A DNA stretch of 64,000 bases from Paenibacillus_E sp040812395 (GCF_040812395.1 NZ_JBFNXH010000009.1:159363-223362), one strand, 5' to 3'. Shown: positions 7,333 through 16,137, counted from the first letter of the stretch. Notes: generated by a model not told the origin, from the letters alone. Program-made: numbers and translations.

Positions 7333-7653
7333 TTATTTCCCGGATTTGACTTCTCCAGTCCAATGGGACATGCCGCCGCTCATATTTACAACCGAATAGC
7401 CCATGGAAAATAAATAGTCGCAAGCCGTGCTGCTTCGATTGCCGCTTCGGCAAACAATAATCGTTTCTTGTTTAGGGTCCAATTCATTAAGCGCTCGAGC
7501 GATTTGCCCCAGAGGGATATGTTTGGCGCCTTCAATATGCCCTGATTCCCATTCATCCTGCTCCCGGACATCGAGGATAGCTACATTCGGCATCTGCTTC
7601 ATTCGATCCAATACGTCACTTGGCAATATTTCACTAAAGGGCTTGTTAGTCAT
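7333..7653 (-). CDS. Single-domain rhodanese
   Basis: 106 residues, one rhodanese domain without signal or membrane segment. A-I-L-D-V-R-E-Q-D-E-W-E-S-G-H-I-E-G-A and the catalytic loop V-C-R-S-G-N-R-S are clear, and the ending M-S-G-G-M-S-H-W is typical. It transfers sulfane sulfur through the loop cysteine. It is one of four rhodanese domains in this locus (4738, 6722, 7333 and the N-terminal domain of 7681), probably serving different donor and acceptor partners. Confidence 0.9.
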   Translation of the reverse strand: MTNKPFSEILPSDVLDRMKQMPNVAILDVREQDEWESGHIEGAKHIPLGQIARALNELDPKQETIIVCRSGNRSSTACDYLFSMGYSVVNMSGGMSHWTGEVKSGK

Positions 7654-7680
7654 TATGGTTTCCTCCTAATTTGTTGGATT

Positions 7681-8826
7681 TTATTCATCATGAACCGCGC
7701 AACGGTTCGGACCAATTTCCATTTCCCGTTGTTCTTCAATCGCAGGAGATATTCTGCCGATGTTCACTTGCCGTATGTCCTGATAAGCATTCGGTTGTGG
7801 CGGCAGGTTCTCAGAAACAGTGCGTCTGAAGACCGATTCATCCTGAATGTTTAACCCGGGATTCTCTTTATATAAGTCGCCAAGACGTGCAGCCACTGCC
7901 CCTCCGGCACCTAACTCCGTAATCTTGCCGAAATGAGCAGGAAGTACGATTAAATCGTCGGAAAGCTGCTTATAGCGTTCATACAATGTCGTTCTTAGGT
8001 CAGCAACCCAGTCTTCCGCTTTTCCAGCCAGATCAGGGCGACCGATTGACTTAACGAATAAAATATCACCCGATAGCAAATAGGTTTGATCAATAATCAA
8101 TGATGTGCTTCCAATCGTATGACCCGGAGAATAAATCGGCTGGATGCTGATTTCTGTATGGCCGACTACAAGCGGGATACCTTCCTCAAGCTTTTCATAA
8201 TGGAAAACTACCTCTGTCGCATCTTTTGGCGGAAGCCAGTAGGATCCCTTCGACTTTTCAGCTAGCAGTCTGCCACCGGAAATATGATCGGCATGGAGAT
8301 GCGTATCGATGGTATGCTTAATCACTGCATGATGTTCTTTGGCGAAATCCTCGAACACGTCCGTCATTCGGACAGCATCGATAACAGCAGCCTCACCATT
8401 TGAGATGACCATATAAGACAAACACCCTTTGCCTAAGCGGACAAATTGGTAAAGCATGCCTCCGTCCCTTAAGTCAGCAATCTTTACAGGTTCGAGATGT
8501 TCGCTCCAAGCTTTCATGCCACCTGTCAAATAAGAAACATTGTGTATCCCGTTTTCAATGAGCTGTTCGGCTACGAACTTAGATGAACCTTCTTTGGCGC
8601 AAACAACCAGCACCTCCTGGTTATCCGGAATGCGATCAAGAATGTCCTCAACACCTTCAAGAAGTTCAAAATAAGGAACGTTCATGATATGAACATTTGC
8701 ACCTTCGATTTTCCAATCGTTGAAGTCACTTTCATTCCGAACATCCAGAATAAAAATGGGCGTATCGCCTAAAACTTTTTTAGCTAACTGAGCTGCGTTC
8801 ATTCCATGTAATTGATTCTCATTCAT
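7681..8826 (-). CDS. yrkH: Rhodanese-persulfide dioxygenase fusion (YrkH/CstB-like)
   Basis: About 381 residues. An N-terminal rhodanese domain (I-F-I-L-D-V-R-N-E-S-D-F; loop V-V-C-A-K-E-G-S-S) is followed by a metallo-beta-lactamase domain with T-H-L-H-A-D-H near residue 178, S-P-G-H-T-I-G-S and L-S-G-D-I-L-F followed by G-R-P-D-L, the hallmark of ETHE1-type persulfide dioxygenases. These iron enzymes oxidise persulfide to sulfite. In Staphylococcus CstB the domain order is reversed. The start at 8826 (M-N-E-N-Q) has a perfect GGAGGAAAC upstream; a longer reading to 8883 would overlap tauE. The C-terminal tail carries a cysteine (N-R-C-A-V). Confidence 0.88.
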   Translation of the reverse strand: MNENQLHGMNAAQLAKKVLGDTPIFILDVRNESDFNDWKIEGANVHIMNVPYFELLEGVEDILDRIPDNQEVLVVCAKEGSSKFVAEQLIENGIHNVSYLTGGMKAWSEHLEPVKIADLRDGGMLYQFVRLGKGCLSYMVISNGEAAVIDAVRMTDVFEDFAKEHHAVIKHTIDTHLHADHISGGRLLAEKSKGSYWLPPKDATEVVFHYEKLEEGIPLVVGHTEISIQPIYSPGHTIGSTSLIIDQTYLLSGDILFVKSIGRPDLAGKAEDWVADLRTTLYERYKQLSDDLIVLPAHFGKITELGAGGAVAARLGDLYKENPGLNIQDESVFRRTVSENLPPQPNAYQDIRQVNIGRISPAIEEQREMEIGPNRCAVHDE

Positions 8827-8861
8827 TGATAGTTTCCTCCAATTTATAGGGTCATCTAATT

Positions 8862-9641
8862 CTAAAATAAAATAGAAATCCATATTTTAATGACTGTCGC
8901 TGTGATTAAAGCAGCCAAAATCCACTGAAGGACTTTCGTGTTGATTTTTTTGCTTAGCTTGGCTCCAATCGGGGCTGCAATTGTACTTGCAAGGATGAGT
9001 ACTATAGAAGGAATCAAAAGCATGTGCCCTCCAAGCAACTTCCCTGTAGTAGCGCCGATAGAGGATATAAAAGTTATTGCTAAAGATGAAGCAATCGCAA
9101 CTCTGGTAGGAATCTTGAGAATGACCAACATGACTGGAACGGTTATAAATGCACCCGCGGCGCCTACGATACCGGAAACTGCCCCGATGATAAGCGCAAA
9201 ACTAATAGCTAGCGTTTTATTAAATGACACCTGACTCAAATCTTGGACATCCGTTCCTCGTTTAGGCAAAAACATCATGACAGCGGCAATCAGCGCCAAA
9301 ACAGCATAAACCAGATTGATCCATGTACTTGGTAAGGCATTCGATACAAAGCTTCCAAAAAAGCTGCCTGCAATAATGGGAATTCCCATGTAAAGGACTA
9401 AGGATTTATTAAGAAGTCCTCCATTTCGAAATACAAGCATCCCCATTAAACTTGCGAAGAATACCTGAACCGCACTTATTGCAGATACTTCCTGTGAGGT
9501 GAAAGCCGTAAATCCCAGGGCCGCTGGTATAAACAACAACATTGGATAGTTAATAATGGAGCCACCGATTCCCACCATTCCCGAAATAAACGAGCCAACG
9601 AACCCAATAGTGAAAATAGTTATGATCCATGTTAAATCCAT
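8862..9641 (-). CDS. yrkJ: TauE/SafE family sulfite/sulfonate exporter (YrkJ-like)
   Basis: About 259 residues with seven to eight predicted membrane segments and the family glycine motif G-F-V-G-S-F-I-S-G-M-V-G-I-G-G-S near the N-terminus, repeated as G-A-V-S-G-I-V-G-A-A-G-A-F in the second half. TauE/SafE proteins move sulfur-containing anions such as sulfite or thiosulfate. As the first gene of an operon holding a persulfide dioxygenase, it probably exports the sulfite made. The start at 9641 (M-D-L-T-W) is preferred over 9674. It is transcribed from the promoter at 9776-9805. Confidence 0.85.
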   Translation of the reverse strand: MDLTWIITIFTIGFVGSFISGMVGIGGSIINYPMLLFIPAALGFTAFTSQEVSAISAVQVFFASLMGMLVFRNGGLLNKSLVLYMGIPIIAGSFFGSFVSNALPSTWINLVYAVLALIAAVMMFLPKRGTDVQDLSQVSFNKTLAISFALIIGAVSGIVGAAGAFITVPVMLVILKIPTRVAIASSLAITFISSIGATTGKLLGGHMLLIPSIVLILASTIAAPIGAKLSKKINTKVLQWILAALITATVIKIWISILF

Positions 9642-9690
9642 AAGGCACTGCCTTTCTTTTTTCATTAAACGCAAGGTTAAATCTCAATCA

Positions 9691-9706
9691 ATACCCATGG
9701 GGGTAT
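9691..9706. promoter_or_regulatory. CsoR/CstR-type operator, proximal
   Basis: ATACCCATGGGGGTAT is an inverted repeat (ATACCC/GGGTAT arms around a 4-base centre), 50 bases before the tauE start and inside the predicted leader. It shares the design of the sites at 5429 and 9785. Confidence 0.7.
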
Positions 9707-9775
9707 ATAAAATTGCAAAAAAAATTTTTTTATTATCTTACCCATTTACCTGTAAGTCCACTACCTCGCTTTCGT

Positions 9776-9805
9776 ATAATACTTATACCCGTATGGGTAT
9801 GTAAA
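9776..9805 (-). promoter_or_regulatory. Promoter of the sulfur operon with an operator in its spacer
   Basis: On the minus strand TTTACA (9800-9805) and TATTAT (9776-9781) are separated by 18 bases. The spacer is filled by the operator ATACCCGTATGGGTAT (9785-9800, arms ATACCC/GGGTAT), so a bound CstR-like repressor would cover the promoter. The leader to the tauE start is about 130 bases long. Confidence 0.65.
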
Positions 9806-10012
9806 TACAATAACAAAGATCTTCTTTAGAGTCAAGCCCACTTTTTCAATGTGCAGCTCCAAGCAGAATAGACCGCCGATTGTTCACCGGCAGCCTACTA
9901 TTTTTTTAGCAACTGACTACGCTATTGGAGCCAGCAAGAATTGAACGAATGAACACCTGTTCGCAGGCCTTCCGAACCTAACCCCATCGTTGCGCTGCCA
10001 GGCTGCTTTCAC

Positions 10013-11017
10013 TTAGGATGAACCATCCAGCGGGTAGGACGAGAGTTGAACAAAGCGGAATCCAGCTTTTTGCAAGACGGGAATCGCCTTCATCACGCCT
10101 TCCGCCGTATCTTTCTCCGGGTGGTTCATATGCGCCAGGACGATGGCGCCGCTTTGCGCTTTCGTTAGTGCCTTGAACACCTGCTCCTTGTTGTACGTGG
10201 CGCCTGCATCGCCAAGAATATTATAGCCCGCCGCTTGGAAACCCAGATCATGAACGATTTGCAAAGCGACGTCATCATAGAAAGCGGTGCCCGATCGGAA
10301 AAACAACGGACGCCGACCTGTCAGCTTCTCGATTTTGTCGGCGTTCCCCGTGACTTCCTCTATCGCGCCGCTCACATCGCGGGTCCCTGCAAGGCCATAC
10401 GCCGCTCTGCCTGTAACCGACAAAGGCCGGTGCTCCGTGCCGTGATTCTCAATCTCGAACAGCGGATTGGCCGCGAGCTTCGCGAAAGTCTCGGGGTTCG
10501 CGTCGATCCATCTGGCATTCATGAACAACGTAGCCGGAATCTGCTCTTTGACGAGATAATTGATCAGCTTCTCGTCATAGCCGCTGCCTTCCTTGCCGCC
10601 GCATGCGTCGAACGTAAGGGCAATGACGTTTTCTTTGGTTTGCAGGTGCGTGCCTACGCCCGGCAAGCGCTCCCCCCATTTCTGCGGCTTAACCGCGCTA
10701 TAGCGAGTGAGCAGCGCAATCAAGCTAGTTTCATTTGCCTTGCTTCGCTCAACGGAAGCGCTACCAACTGCTTCTGGAGCAGTTGGAGCGGCTGCATCCG
10801 TTGGCATAGGAGCTTGCGTCGACGATCCTAATATAGGCTCCGATGAGTTGCTTGCCGCAACGGCCGCGGCGGGTGTGCCGCCAGGGCCAATAGATTCAGC
10901 GGGCCCATTAACTAACCGATACCCGCCTGCGGAGTCACAGCCGGAAACAACCAGCAAACCTAACAGAAAGAACAGGATAGAGCGTCCTGTTCTTTCTCTC
11001 ACTTGTGCTTTCGCCAA
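10013..11017 (-). CDS. Lipoprotein polysaccharide deacetylase (NodB domain)
   Basis: 334 residues. The N-terminus carries a lipoprotein signal with lipobox L-V-V-S-G-C (cysteine near 27), then a low-complexity Ala/Pro/Ser linker (about 30-95) and a NodB homology domain. The first motif reads A-L-T-F-D-A-C-G-G, with the catalytic aspartate kept but the usual second aspartate replaced (T-F-D-A instead of T-F-D-D). The metal motif reads N-H-G-T-E-H-R. Relatives deacetylate peptidoglycan or chitin-like glycans outside the membrane. The gene overlaps the end of the YqkE-like gene by 19 bases. Confidence 0.85.
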   Translation of the reverse strand: MAKAQVRERTGRSILFFLLGLLVVSGCDSAGGYRLVNGPAESIGPGGTPAAAVAASNSSEPILGSSTQAPMPTDAAAPTAPEAVGSASVERSKANETSLIALLTRYSAVKPQKWGERLPGVGTHLQTKENVIALTFDACGGKEGSGYDEKLINYLVKEQIPATLFMNARWIDANPETFAKLAANPLFEIENHGTEHRPLSVTGRAAYGLAGTRDVSGAIEEVTGNADKIEKLTGRRPLFFRSGTAFYDDVALQIVHDLGFQAAGYNILGDAGATYNKEQVFKALTKAQSGAIVLAHMNHPEKDTAEGVMKAIPVLQKAGFRFVQLSSYPLDGSS

Positions 11018-11259
11018 TCTAGATTACTCTTGCTAAGCAGATGTCCAAAATCGTTCTCAAGCCTTTTCTCCTCGGCCTTGCGCGCGGCTTCCGCCTGCTC
11101 TCTAGCGACTTCCTTACGCGCCTGTTCTTCGGCTTTCATCGCATCTGACTGCGATTTCAGCTTATCGACAATGTCAGGCCGCAGCAGATCCTTGAGCGTT
11201 GCCGGTTTATCCTGAACACTTGTTTCCGAAGCAGCTGCCGACCATTTTTTCTTACCCAT
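10999..11259 (-). CDS. yqkE: YqkE-like small charged protein (DUF3886)
   Basis: 86 residues, extremely charged, with a long central helix rich in glutamate, lysine, arginine and alanine (about residues 35-68, M-K-A-E-E-Q-A-R-K-E) and the ending L-S-K-S-N-L-D-W-R-K-H-K, which I recognise from the YqkE/DUF3886 family of Bacillales. The core T-L-K-D-L-L is also typical. Function unknown; probable coiled coil. It precedes and overlaps the deacetylase gene, so they share a transcript. Confidence 0.75.
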   Translation of the reverse strand: MGKKKWSAAASETSVQDKPATLKDLLRPDIVDKLKSQSDAMKAEEQARKEVAREQAEAARKAEEKRLENDFGHLLSKSNLDWRKHK

Positions 11260-11315
11260 ATGATCACCTCAGTTTCTACCCACATTATTCAAGAGGTTAT
11301 TGGAAAAGTCAATGT

Positions 11316-13151
11316 CTACTCGTGCAAGTGATACGGCACTGTCGCTACGACAATATCCTTATCAGATTGCAGCTTTGAGCGAATGCGCGAAGCAGATTGG
11401 TTATGAAGCAGGCGATGCCACCATTTTTTCGGAATGAACTGCGGTAAAATGACCATAATGGACTTATTCTCGGACACATGCGTATCAATGCGTTCAATAA
11501 ATTCGGCTAACGGCTTCACGATCGTTCGATAGCGTGATTTGAAGACAACCAGACGGACGCCGGGATCCCACTTTTTCCATTTTTCTTCAATCGCCGCTTC
11601 ATCCTCATCGGAGAACGAAACATAGAACGCAATCACATCCGGGGATAAAGATTTGGCATAATTCAAGGAGTGCGCCACAGCCCGGTGAATCCCCGCTATT
11701 GGCACAATAATGAGAGGCTCCTTGGTGCATACGCGTTCCTGTTCGATATCAATGCGCAGTTGCTTGGCAACATCGTCATAGTGATGGCTGATCTTTGTTA
11801 TCACCCAGAGCAGCAGAGGCGTTACGATGATAACAATCCAGGCGCCTTCGGTAAATTTAGTAAAGCAGAAGATGAGCAAAACAATAAAGGAAACTAAAGC
11901 TCCCAATCCATTTATTAGCGACTTTCGAAACCAGCCAGCGATGCGTTCCCGAACCCATTTGCGCACCAAACCGCTTTGAGCCAGTGTGAAGGACAAGAAT
12001 ACGCCTATCGCATACAGTGGAATGAGTCCATCGGTCTTTCCTTTAAAGACCATCAACAGAATGCTGGCGAGTACGCCCAACGTGATAATCCCGTAGTTAA
12101 AAGAAAGCCGATCCCCCCGGAAAGAAAACATGCGCGGGAAATTTTTGTCCTGGGCCATAATGGAAGCCAGAATCGGGAACCCGTTAAAGCTTGTATTCGC
12201 AGCTAATGTCAAAATCAGCATTGTCGCTATTTGCGTCGCATAATACATCGTGCCGCGGCCAAATGCCTGCTCGGTGACCATGGATAAGACGGAAGTGTGC
12301 CCATTGTGATCAGGTGTGATCCCGTACGCCAAAGCGAGCAGCGTGACGCCGCCGAAAATAATCGCAAGCAGCGTACCCAGGGAAGCCAGCGTTCTCTTGG
12401 CATTTTTCACCGAAGGCGTGCGGAAATGCGGAACAGCATCCGAAATAGCTTCAATCCCCGTCACAGCCGAACATCCAGATGAGAATGCCTTGAGCAGAAC
12501 GAATAGCGTCAAGGAATTCGTCATCGAGCTTGGCACGAGATGTACGGGCTGTGTATGTGCGGCACCAGTAAGCAAATCGAAAAGTCCTTTACCCACTAAC
12601 AAAAGAATACAAAGTATGAAGAAGTACGTGGGAATCGCGAAAATTGTACCTGATTCTGAAGTCCCTCGCAGATTCAACCAGACCATCAACCAAACAAGCA
12701 GCAACGCCATTGGAACAATGTAAGGCACTGTGATCGGGAAGGCAGACGTAATCGCCTGCACCCCGGCAGAAATGGATACGGCGACGGTTAGCGTATAATC
12801 GATCAACAGCGAAACCCCTGTAAGCCGTCCCCACACCATTCCCAAATTCTCTTTGGAAACCATGTAGGCGCCGCCGCCCTGCGGATAAGCCTCAATCACC
12901 TGCCGATAGCTGATAACTAACAGCACGATTAAAGCGATGATAGAGATCGCAATCGGCAGCGAGAACGCAAATGCGGCCACACCCACTGTCGCAAGCTCTA
13001 ACAGAATCTGCTCCGTGCCGTATGCCACAGAAGACAAAGCATCTGACGACAGGATGGGCAGCGCCTTCCAAACTTGCATTTTCTCCGATTCCATTTCGCT
13101 GGATTTCAGCGGCTTGCCGAATACAATTTTTTTGATCGAATCACTGGTCAT
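11316..13151 (-). CDS. kimA: High-affinity potassium importer KimA (YdaO family)
   Basis: About 611 residues: twelve membrane segments of the APC/KUP-like fold to about residue 450, then a cytoplasmic C-terminal domain of about 160 residues that begins near R-I-D-I-E-Q-E-R. The A-Y-P-Q-G-G-G-A-Y motif and the S-S-V-A-Y-G-T-E-Q stretch are typical of the KimA/YdaO family, formerly annotated as amino-acid permeases. KimA is a proton-coupled K+ importer shut by c-di-AMP. The assignment is backed by the c-di-AMP riboswitch directly upstream. I place the start at the ATG at 13151; the in-frame TTG at 13169 overlaps the GGAGG site itself. Confidence 0.88.
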   Translation of the reverse strand: MTSDSIKKIVFGKPLKSSEMESEKMQVWKALPILSSDALSSVAYGTEQILLELATVGVAAFAFSLPIAISIIALIVLLVISYRQVIEAYPQGGGAYMVSKENLGMVWGRLTGVSLLIDYTLTVAVSISAGVQAITSAFPITVPYIVPMALLLVWLMVWLNLRGTSESGTIFAIPTYFFILCILLLVGKGLFDLLTGAAHTQPVHLVPSSMTNSLTLFVLLKAFSSGCSAVTGIEAISDAVPHFRTPSVKNAKRTLASLGTLLAIIFGGVTLLALAYGITPDHNGHTSVLSMVTEQAFGRGTMYYATQIATMLILTLAANTSFNGFPILASIMAQDKNFPRMFSFRGDRLSFNYGIITLGVLASILLMVFKGKTDGLIPLYAIGVFLSFTLAQSGLVRKWVRERIAGWFRKSLINGLGALVSFIVLLIFCFTKFTEGAWIVIIVTPLLLWVITKISHHYDDVAKQLRIDIEQERVCTKEPLIIVPIAGIHRAVAHSLNYAKSLSPDVIAFYVSFSDEDEAAIEEKWKKWDPGVRLVVFKSRYRTIVKPLAEFIERIDTHVSENKSIMVILPQFIPKKWWHRLLHNQSASRIRSKLQSDKDIVVATVPYHLHE

Positions 13152-13213
13152 TCTCGGTAGTTCCTCCAATTAAACTTAATGATAGAGTTAATTTGCCCAT
13201 TTTAGGCGCAAAA

Positions 13214-13238
13214 AAACACAAGGTTAGACCTTGTGTTT
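13214..13238 (-). terminator. Expression-platform terminator of the c-di-AMP riboswitch
   Basis: AACACAAGGT pairs with ACCTTGTGTT around a TAG loop and on the minus strand is followed by a run of seven T residues. It lies between the aptamer and kimA, so ligand binding would end transcription here. Confidence 0.88.
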
Positions 13239-13261
13239 GACACGCGTTCTCCTTCTCACAA

Positions 13262-13391
13262 TCGCTTACGAGGTTAGCTGTCGGATTCGGGCTGCGAGAA
13301 ATCTGCCCTAAGTCGGTACGAAAAGCACGTACCTCTATTCACCCCATGGAACCTTTGGTTCCCCCGCTTTTCTTCTAGAAAATTAAGCGAA
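13262..13391 (-). ncRNA. c-di-AMP riboswitch (ydaO-yuaA class)
   Basis: On the minus strand the aptamer runs from CGCTTAATTTT near 13391 to CGTAAGCG near 13263. It contains the class hallmarks in order: GGGGGAACC, AAAGGTTCC, GGGGTGAAT, a variable stem (GGTACGTGC/CGTACC) and then GCCCGAATCCGACAGCTAACC with TCGTAAGCG. A transcription terminator follows (13214-13238) and then kimA. A TATAAT box lies just upstream (13399-13404, minus strand). This class turns genes off when c-di-AMP is high, in line with potassium control of KimA. Confidence 0.93.
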
Positions 13392-13536
13392 ATATTCAAT
13401 TATATGTGGTACGTGTTGAATCTTACTCTCTTATTGATCCATAGTAAAGGGTGGAAATCAGCAAAAAATGGTTATCCCACTATCGCATTAGGTCAATAAT
13501 TCGCTTACAACCCTATGATTCGCTTCTTTTCTTCCG

Positions 13537-14799
13537 TTATCTAGCTATTTCGCTATTCCCTCTTGACGATCGGCGATTTGCACGATATTTACGAGTCACC
13601 GCTTTCTGTTTAAAAATCATTTTTTTCCAAACCAGCGGAATGCCGCCGATCAGAAACAGATAACGGGCATCGATCACTTTCTTCAACACGGCCGCGAGCT
13701 TGCCTTTGACCTTTTTCACTTTCAGCAGCCCAACCGCTTCACCTCTGCCTAAGGAAGCTACCGTTCCTTTGTAATCATACGCGAAGGGTTTGAGCGATTT
13801 TCCGCGTACAGCTGCGATCAAGTTCCTTGCCGCATTGTACCCTTGCTGCACCGCTATTTGCGCGTTCGCCGGATACGGTGTGCCCTGCGGACTCATGACG
13901 ATCGAACAATCCCCCGTAATCCAAATTTCGGCATGCTGCAGTGAGCGTAAATAGCTGTCGACCTGCACGCGCCCCCGCTGGACATCGAAGCCTGCCTCCT
14001 CTAACAGTGCATGGCCGCGAATCCCTCCCGACCAAACAACGGTCGCCGATCGAATGAACTCTCCATTGCCCAGAATAACCCCCTCCGGCGTGCACGCCTT
14101 GATCGGAGTCGCTAATTTGTACTGTACGCCTTTGCGGCGCATCACATCCATCCCATAAGCAACGAGGTCGTTCGGCAATCCGGGAGGGAGCGCCGAGTGA
14201 GAAGCCTCGACATTGTAAATTTTGACAAGGGCCGGATCGACGTCGTACATCCTGCTAAGGATGGGTATGCGGTCCGCCAATTCACCGACAAACTCTGTGC
14301 CGGTGAAGCCTGCGCCGCCAACAACAAAGGTCAGGTAATCTTTGCGGTGAGGCTCCATTTTATATTTGGCAAACATATATTCAATGTGCTGGCGAATGAA
14401 CCGTACGCTATTGATGCTCTTGATCGACATCGCATATTCTTTCATCCCGGGAATGCCGAATGTCTCGGTCTCACTCCCTAATCCGATAACCAGATAATCG
14501 TAGGAGAGGACTTCATCATCCAGCACTACCTTCTTTTCAAGGGGCACAATCTGCCTCACCGTCGACTTCACGAAGCGCACCTTACGCTCATCAATCAGCT
14601 CCGCAATCGCCACACGAGCATTATCGTGGTGATCCGTTCCCGCTGCCGGCATATGCAAATGCGTCGTGATGTAATGATAGTCATGCTTGTTGACCAGGGT
14701 CACATCCAGTTCCCCGTTTCTGAGCCGCTTCTGCAGACTGATCGTGGTGACAATCCCGCCGTAACCCGCGCCAAGTATGACTGCTTTCGGTTTACTCAT
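13537..14799 (-). CDS. NADH dehydrogenase-like flavoprotein (NDH-2 family)
   Basis: 420 residues. Two Rossmann motifs are visible: V-I-L-G-A-G-Y-G-G near residue 7 for FAD and V-V-G-G-A-G-F-T-G-T-E-F near 165 for NAD(P)H. The I-T-G-D-C-S-I segment near 300 is the second FAD contact, followed by P-Y-P-A-N-A-Q-I-A-V-Q-Q-G. The C-terminal part (about 380-420) is basic and amphipathic, as expected for membrane association. Type 2 enzymes pass electrons from NADH to quinone without pumping protons; Bacillus relatives include Ndh, YumB and YutJ, and I cannot choose among them. It stands alone upstream of kimA in the same orientation. Confidence 0.87.
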   Translation of the reverse strand: MSKPKAVILGAGYGGIVTTISLQKRLRNGELDVTLVNKHDYHYITTHLHMPAAGTDHHDNARVAIAELIDERKVRFVKSTVRQIVPLEKKVVLDDEVLSYDYLVIGLGSETETFGIPGMKEYAMSIKSINSVRFIRQHIEYMFAKYKMEPHRKDYLTFVVGGAGFTGTEFVGELADRIPILSRMYDVDPALVKIYNVEASHSALPPGLPNDLVAYGMDVMRRKGVQYKLATPIKACTPEGVILGNGEFIRSATVVWSGGIRGHALLEEAGFDVQRGRVQVDSYLRSLQHAEIWITGDCSIVMSPQGTPYPANAQIAVQQGYNAARNLIAAVRGKSLKPFAYDYKGTVASLGRGEAVGLLKVKKVKGKLAAVLKKVIDARYLFLIGGIPLVWKKMIFKQKAVTRKYRANRRSSRGNSEIAR

Positions 14800-14984
14800 G
14801 ACATCCGCTCCTCCGATTTTTCTTTATCTTTTTTATTGTGAAAAAAATCACGTAGATTCGTAAAGCGAACCCTAACTTGGTTCATTTCTATCATATTCTA
14901 TCTTTCTCCAGAAATCACCATAAAATTTTCCATAAATCTCTTTGAAAACCATTACATCAAAAATTAGTTTGAAGTGTCATCATC

Positions 14985-15217
14985 ACAACCCGGTAACTGG
15001 AAATAATCGAGCGATCCCGTTATCTCCAATTCGCCGCGGAACTACAGTGCCCTATTCGTGTGATTCATCCCCTTTTTAGCCGATTGACGGAACTGTAGTA
15101 CGCTAATTAAGCAAATACAAGCTTTTTTCCTGTCTTTTGTTGCGAATAGCATACTCACGTTCCGCGAAATCAGCCACATGCTCAAAAAGCCAGCCATAAC
15201 GCACCCACGTTCCGCTC
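14985..15217. repeat. Cluster of dispersed intergenic repeats
   Basis: The gap 14800-15273 holds no gene. Four copies of a GTTCCGC-ended element occur here: 15035-15058 and 15087-15110 in reverse orientation, 15144-15166 and 15195-15217 forward. The forward consensus is roughly AATARNGCACNCACGTTCCGC. The copy at 15195 shares TAACGCACCCACGTTCCGC with position 16-34. A separate GTAACTGGAAATAATCGAGC near 14990 resembles the second repeat family at 43838-44030. Confidence 0.7.
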
Positions 15218-15273
15218 GCGGGGCATAAGAGCCTGCCCGTACAAAAAGGCAGCCAATAAAAAAAGGCAGTCCA

Positions 15274-16056
15274 TCAAGCGTCCATGGATCTACCCTCTCT
15301 TCTATCTTGGAGTCTGCGCATGCGAAAGCAGTTCATTCCTGTTACCCCCAGCTCCTCCAACAGACCGTAGTTCGCCCAAGCGCCAACAGCCGCTCCTATG
15401 CCGGGAATAAGCTGAAGCATTTTACGGAAATCGATTGTATCGCGGTATTCCTGCTGCAGCTGTTGCCAGTCCACCTGATCCATATAGGCAGCTGCGGGCG
15501 GGAAGGAGCTGGAAATTGCGTGCCAATTGTGAATCGTAGCATAAAGCGCGGGCTTTTTTTCTGTACTGGAAAAGGCCAGTTGGAAGACATACAGGATGAA
15601 CAAGCGCTCGCGGTAATCCTTCGTCGAGTAGCCGTAAGCGTGCGCCAACTCAAACAGAAATTTCAGCTTAATGCCGATTAGAATCGGGAAATCCGCCAAA
15701 CCCAGCAGAATGCCGCCCGCTCCGGTTCCGGCACCTTCTGCTGCGGCTATTTTTTTATAAAGTGAGAGCAGCTCCTCAGCTCTGATATCGCTGTCCGCTA
15801 AGGATGCGCCTCGCAAGGGCTCGTTCTTGGGCATATAATCCATACCGACCAAAGTCGTCTGGACCATGCCTTTTACCACCCCGGTTATTGTCTTATGCAC
15901 TTTGTCCGGAATGAGGCTGTTCATCTTGGTTTGCACGGATTTCGAGACTTTTTCTATCCTGCCCGGCGTCTTGTGCAGCTTGATCGTCCAGCGTTTCAAT
16001 TGCCTGCTGATCTGCTGCTCGTACAGCGTCAACTCAGGGTCCACCCGCTTCACCAC
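15274..16056 (-). CDS. EcsC family protein
   Basis: About 260 residues. The central part shows the EcsC pattern: a glycine-rich hydrophobic helix A-A-A-E-G-A-G-T-G-A-G-G-I-L-L-G-L-A-D-F-P-I-L-I-G-I-K-L-K-F near residues 105-133, then the Y-G-Y-S and R-L-F-I-L segments. A second hydrophobic stretch, L-I-P-G-I-G-A-A-V-G-A-W-A-N-Y, is near 215. EcsC is named after the third gene of the Bacillus ecs ABC transporter locus, but many members stand alone, as here, and their role is unknown. The start codon is GTG with no strong ribosome site, so the N-terminus is uncertain. Confidence 0.82.
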   Translation of the reverse strand: MVKRVDPELTLYEQQISRQLKRWTIKLHKTPGRIEKVSKSVQTKMNSLIPDKVHKTITGVVKGMVQTTLVGMDYMPKNEPLRGASLADSDIRAEELLSLYKKIAAAEGAGTGAGGILLGLADFPILIGIKLKFLFELAHAYGYSTKDYRERLFILYVFQLAFSSTEKKPALYATIHNWHAISSSFPPAAAYMDQVDWQQLQQEYRDTIDFRKMLQLIPGIGAAVGAWANYGLLEELGVTGMNCFRMRRLQDRREGRSMDA

Positions 16057-16137
16057 CGTCCATATTTCTTAATGACAGTATAGTATACGTGGCTCCTGTT
16101 CTCAAAATGTTGCAGCTGTGGACGACCTTACTCGACC

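Noticed and set aside
9871..9908. Hairpin with T-run (AATAG...CTATTTTTTT)
   Set aside because: The stem is interrupted and there is no plus-strand gene upstream; possible terminator but not supported.
10013..11017. Deacetylase as inactive because T-F-D-D is T-F-D-A
   Set aside because: The first aspartate and the H-x-x-x-H pair are present and several active relatives vary at the second position, so inactivity is not shown.
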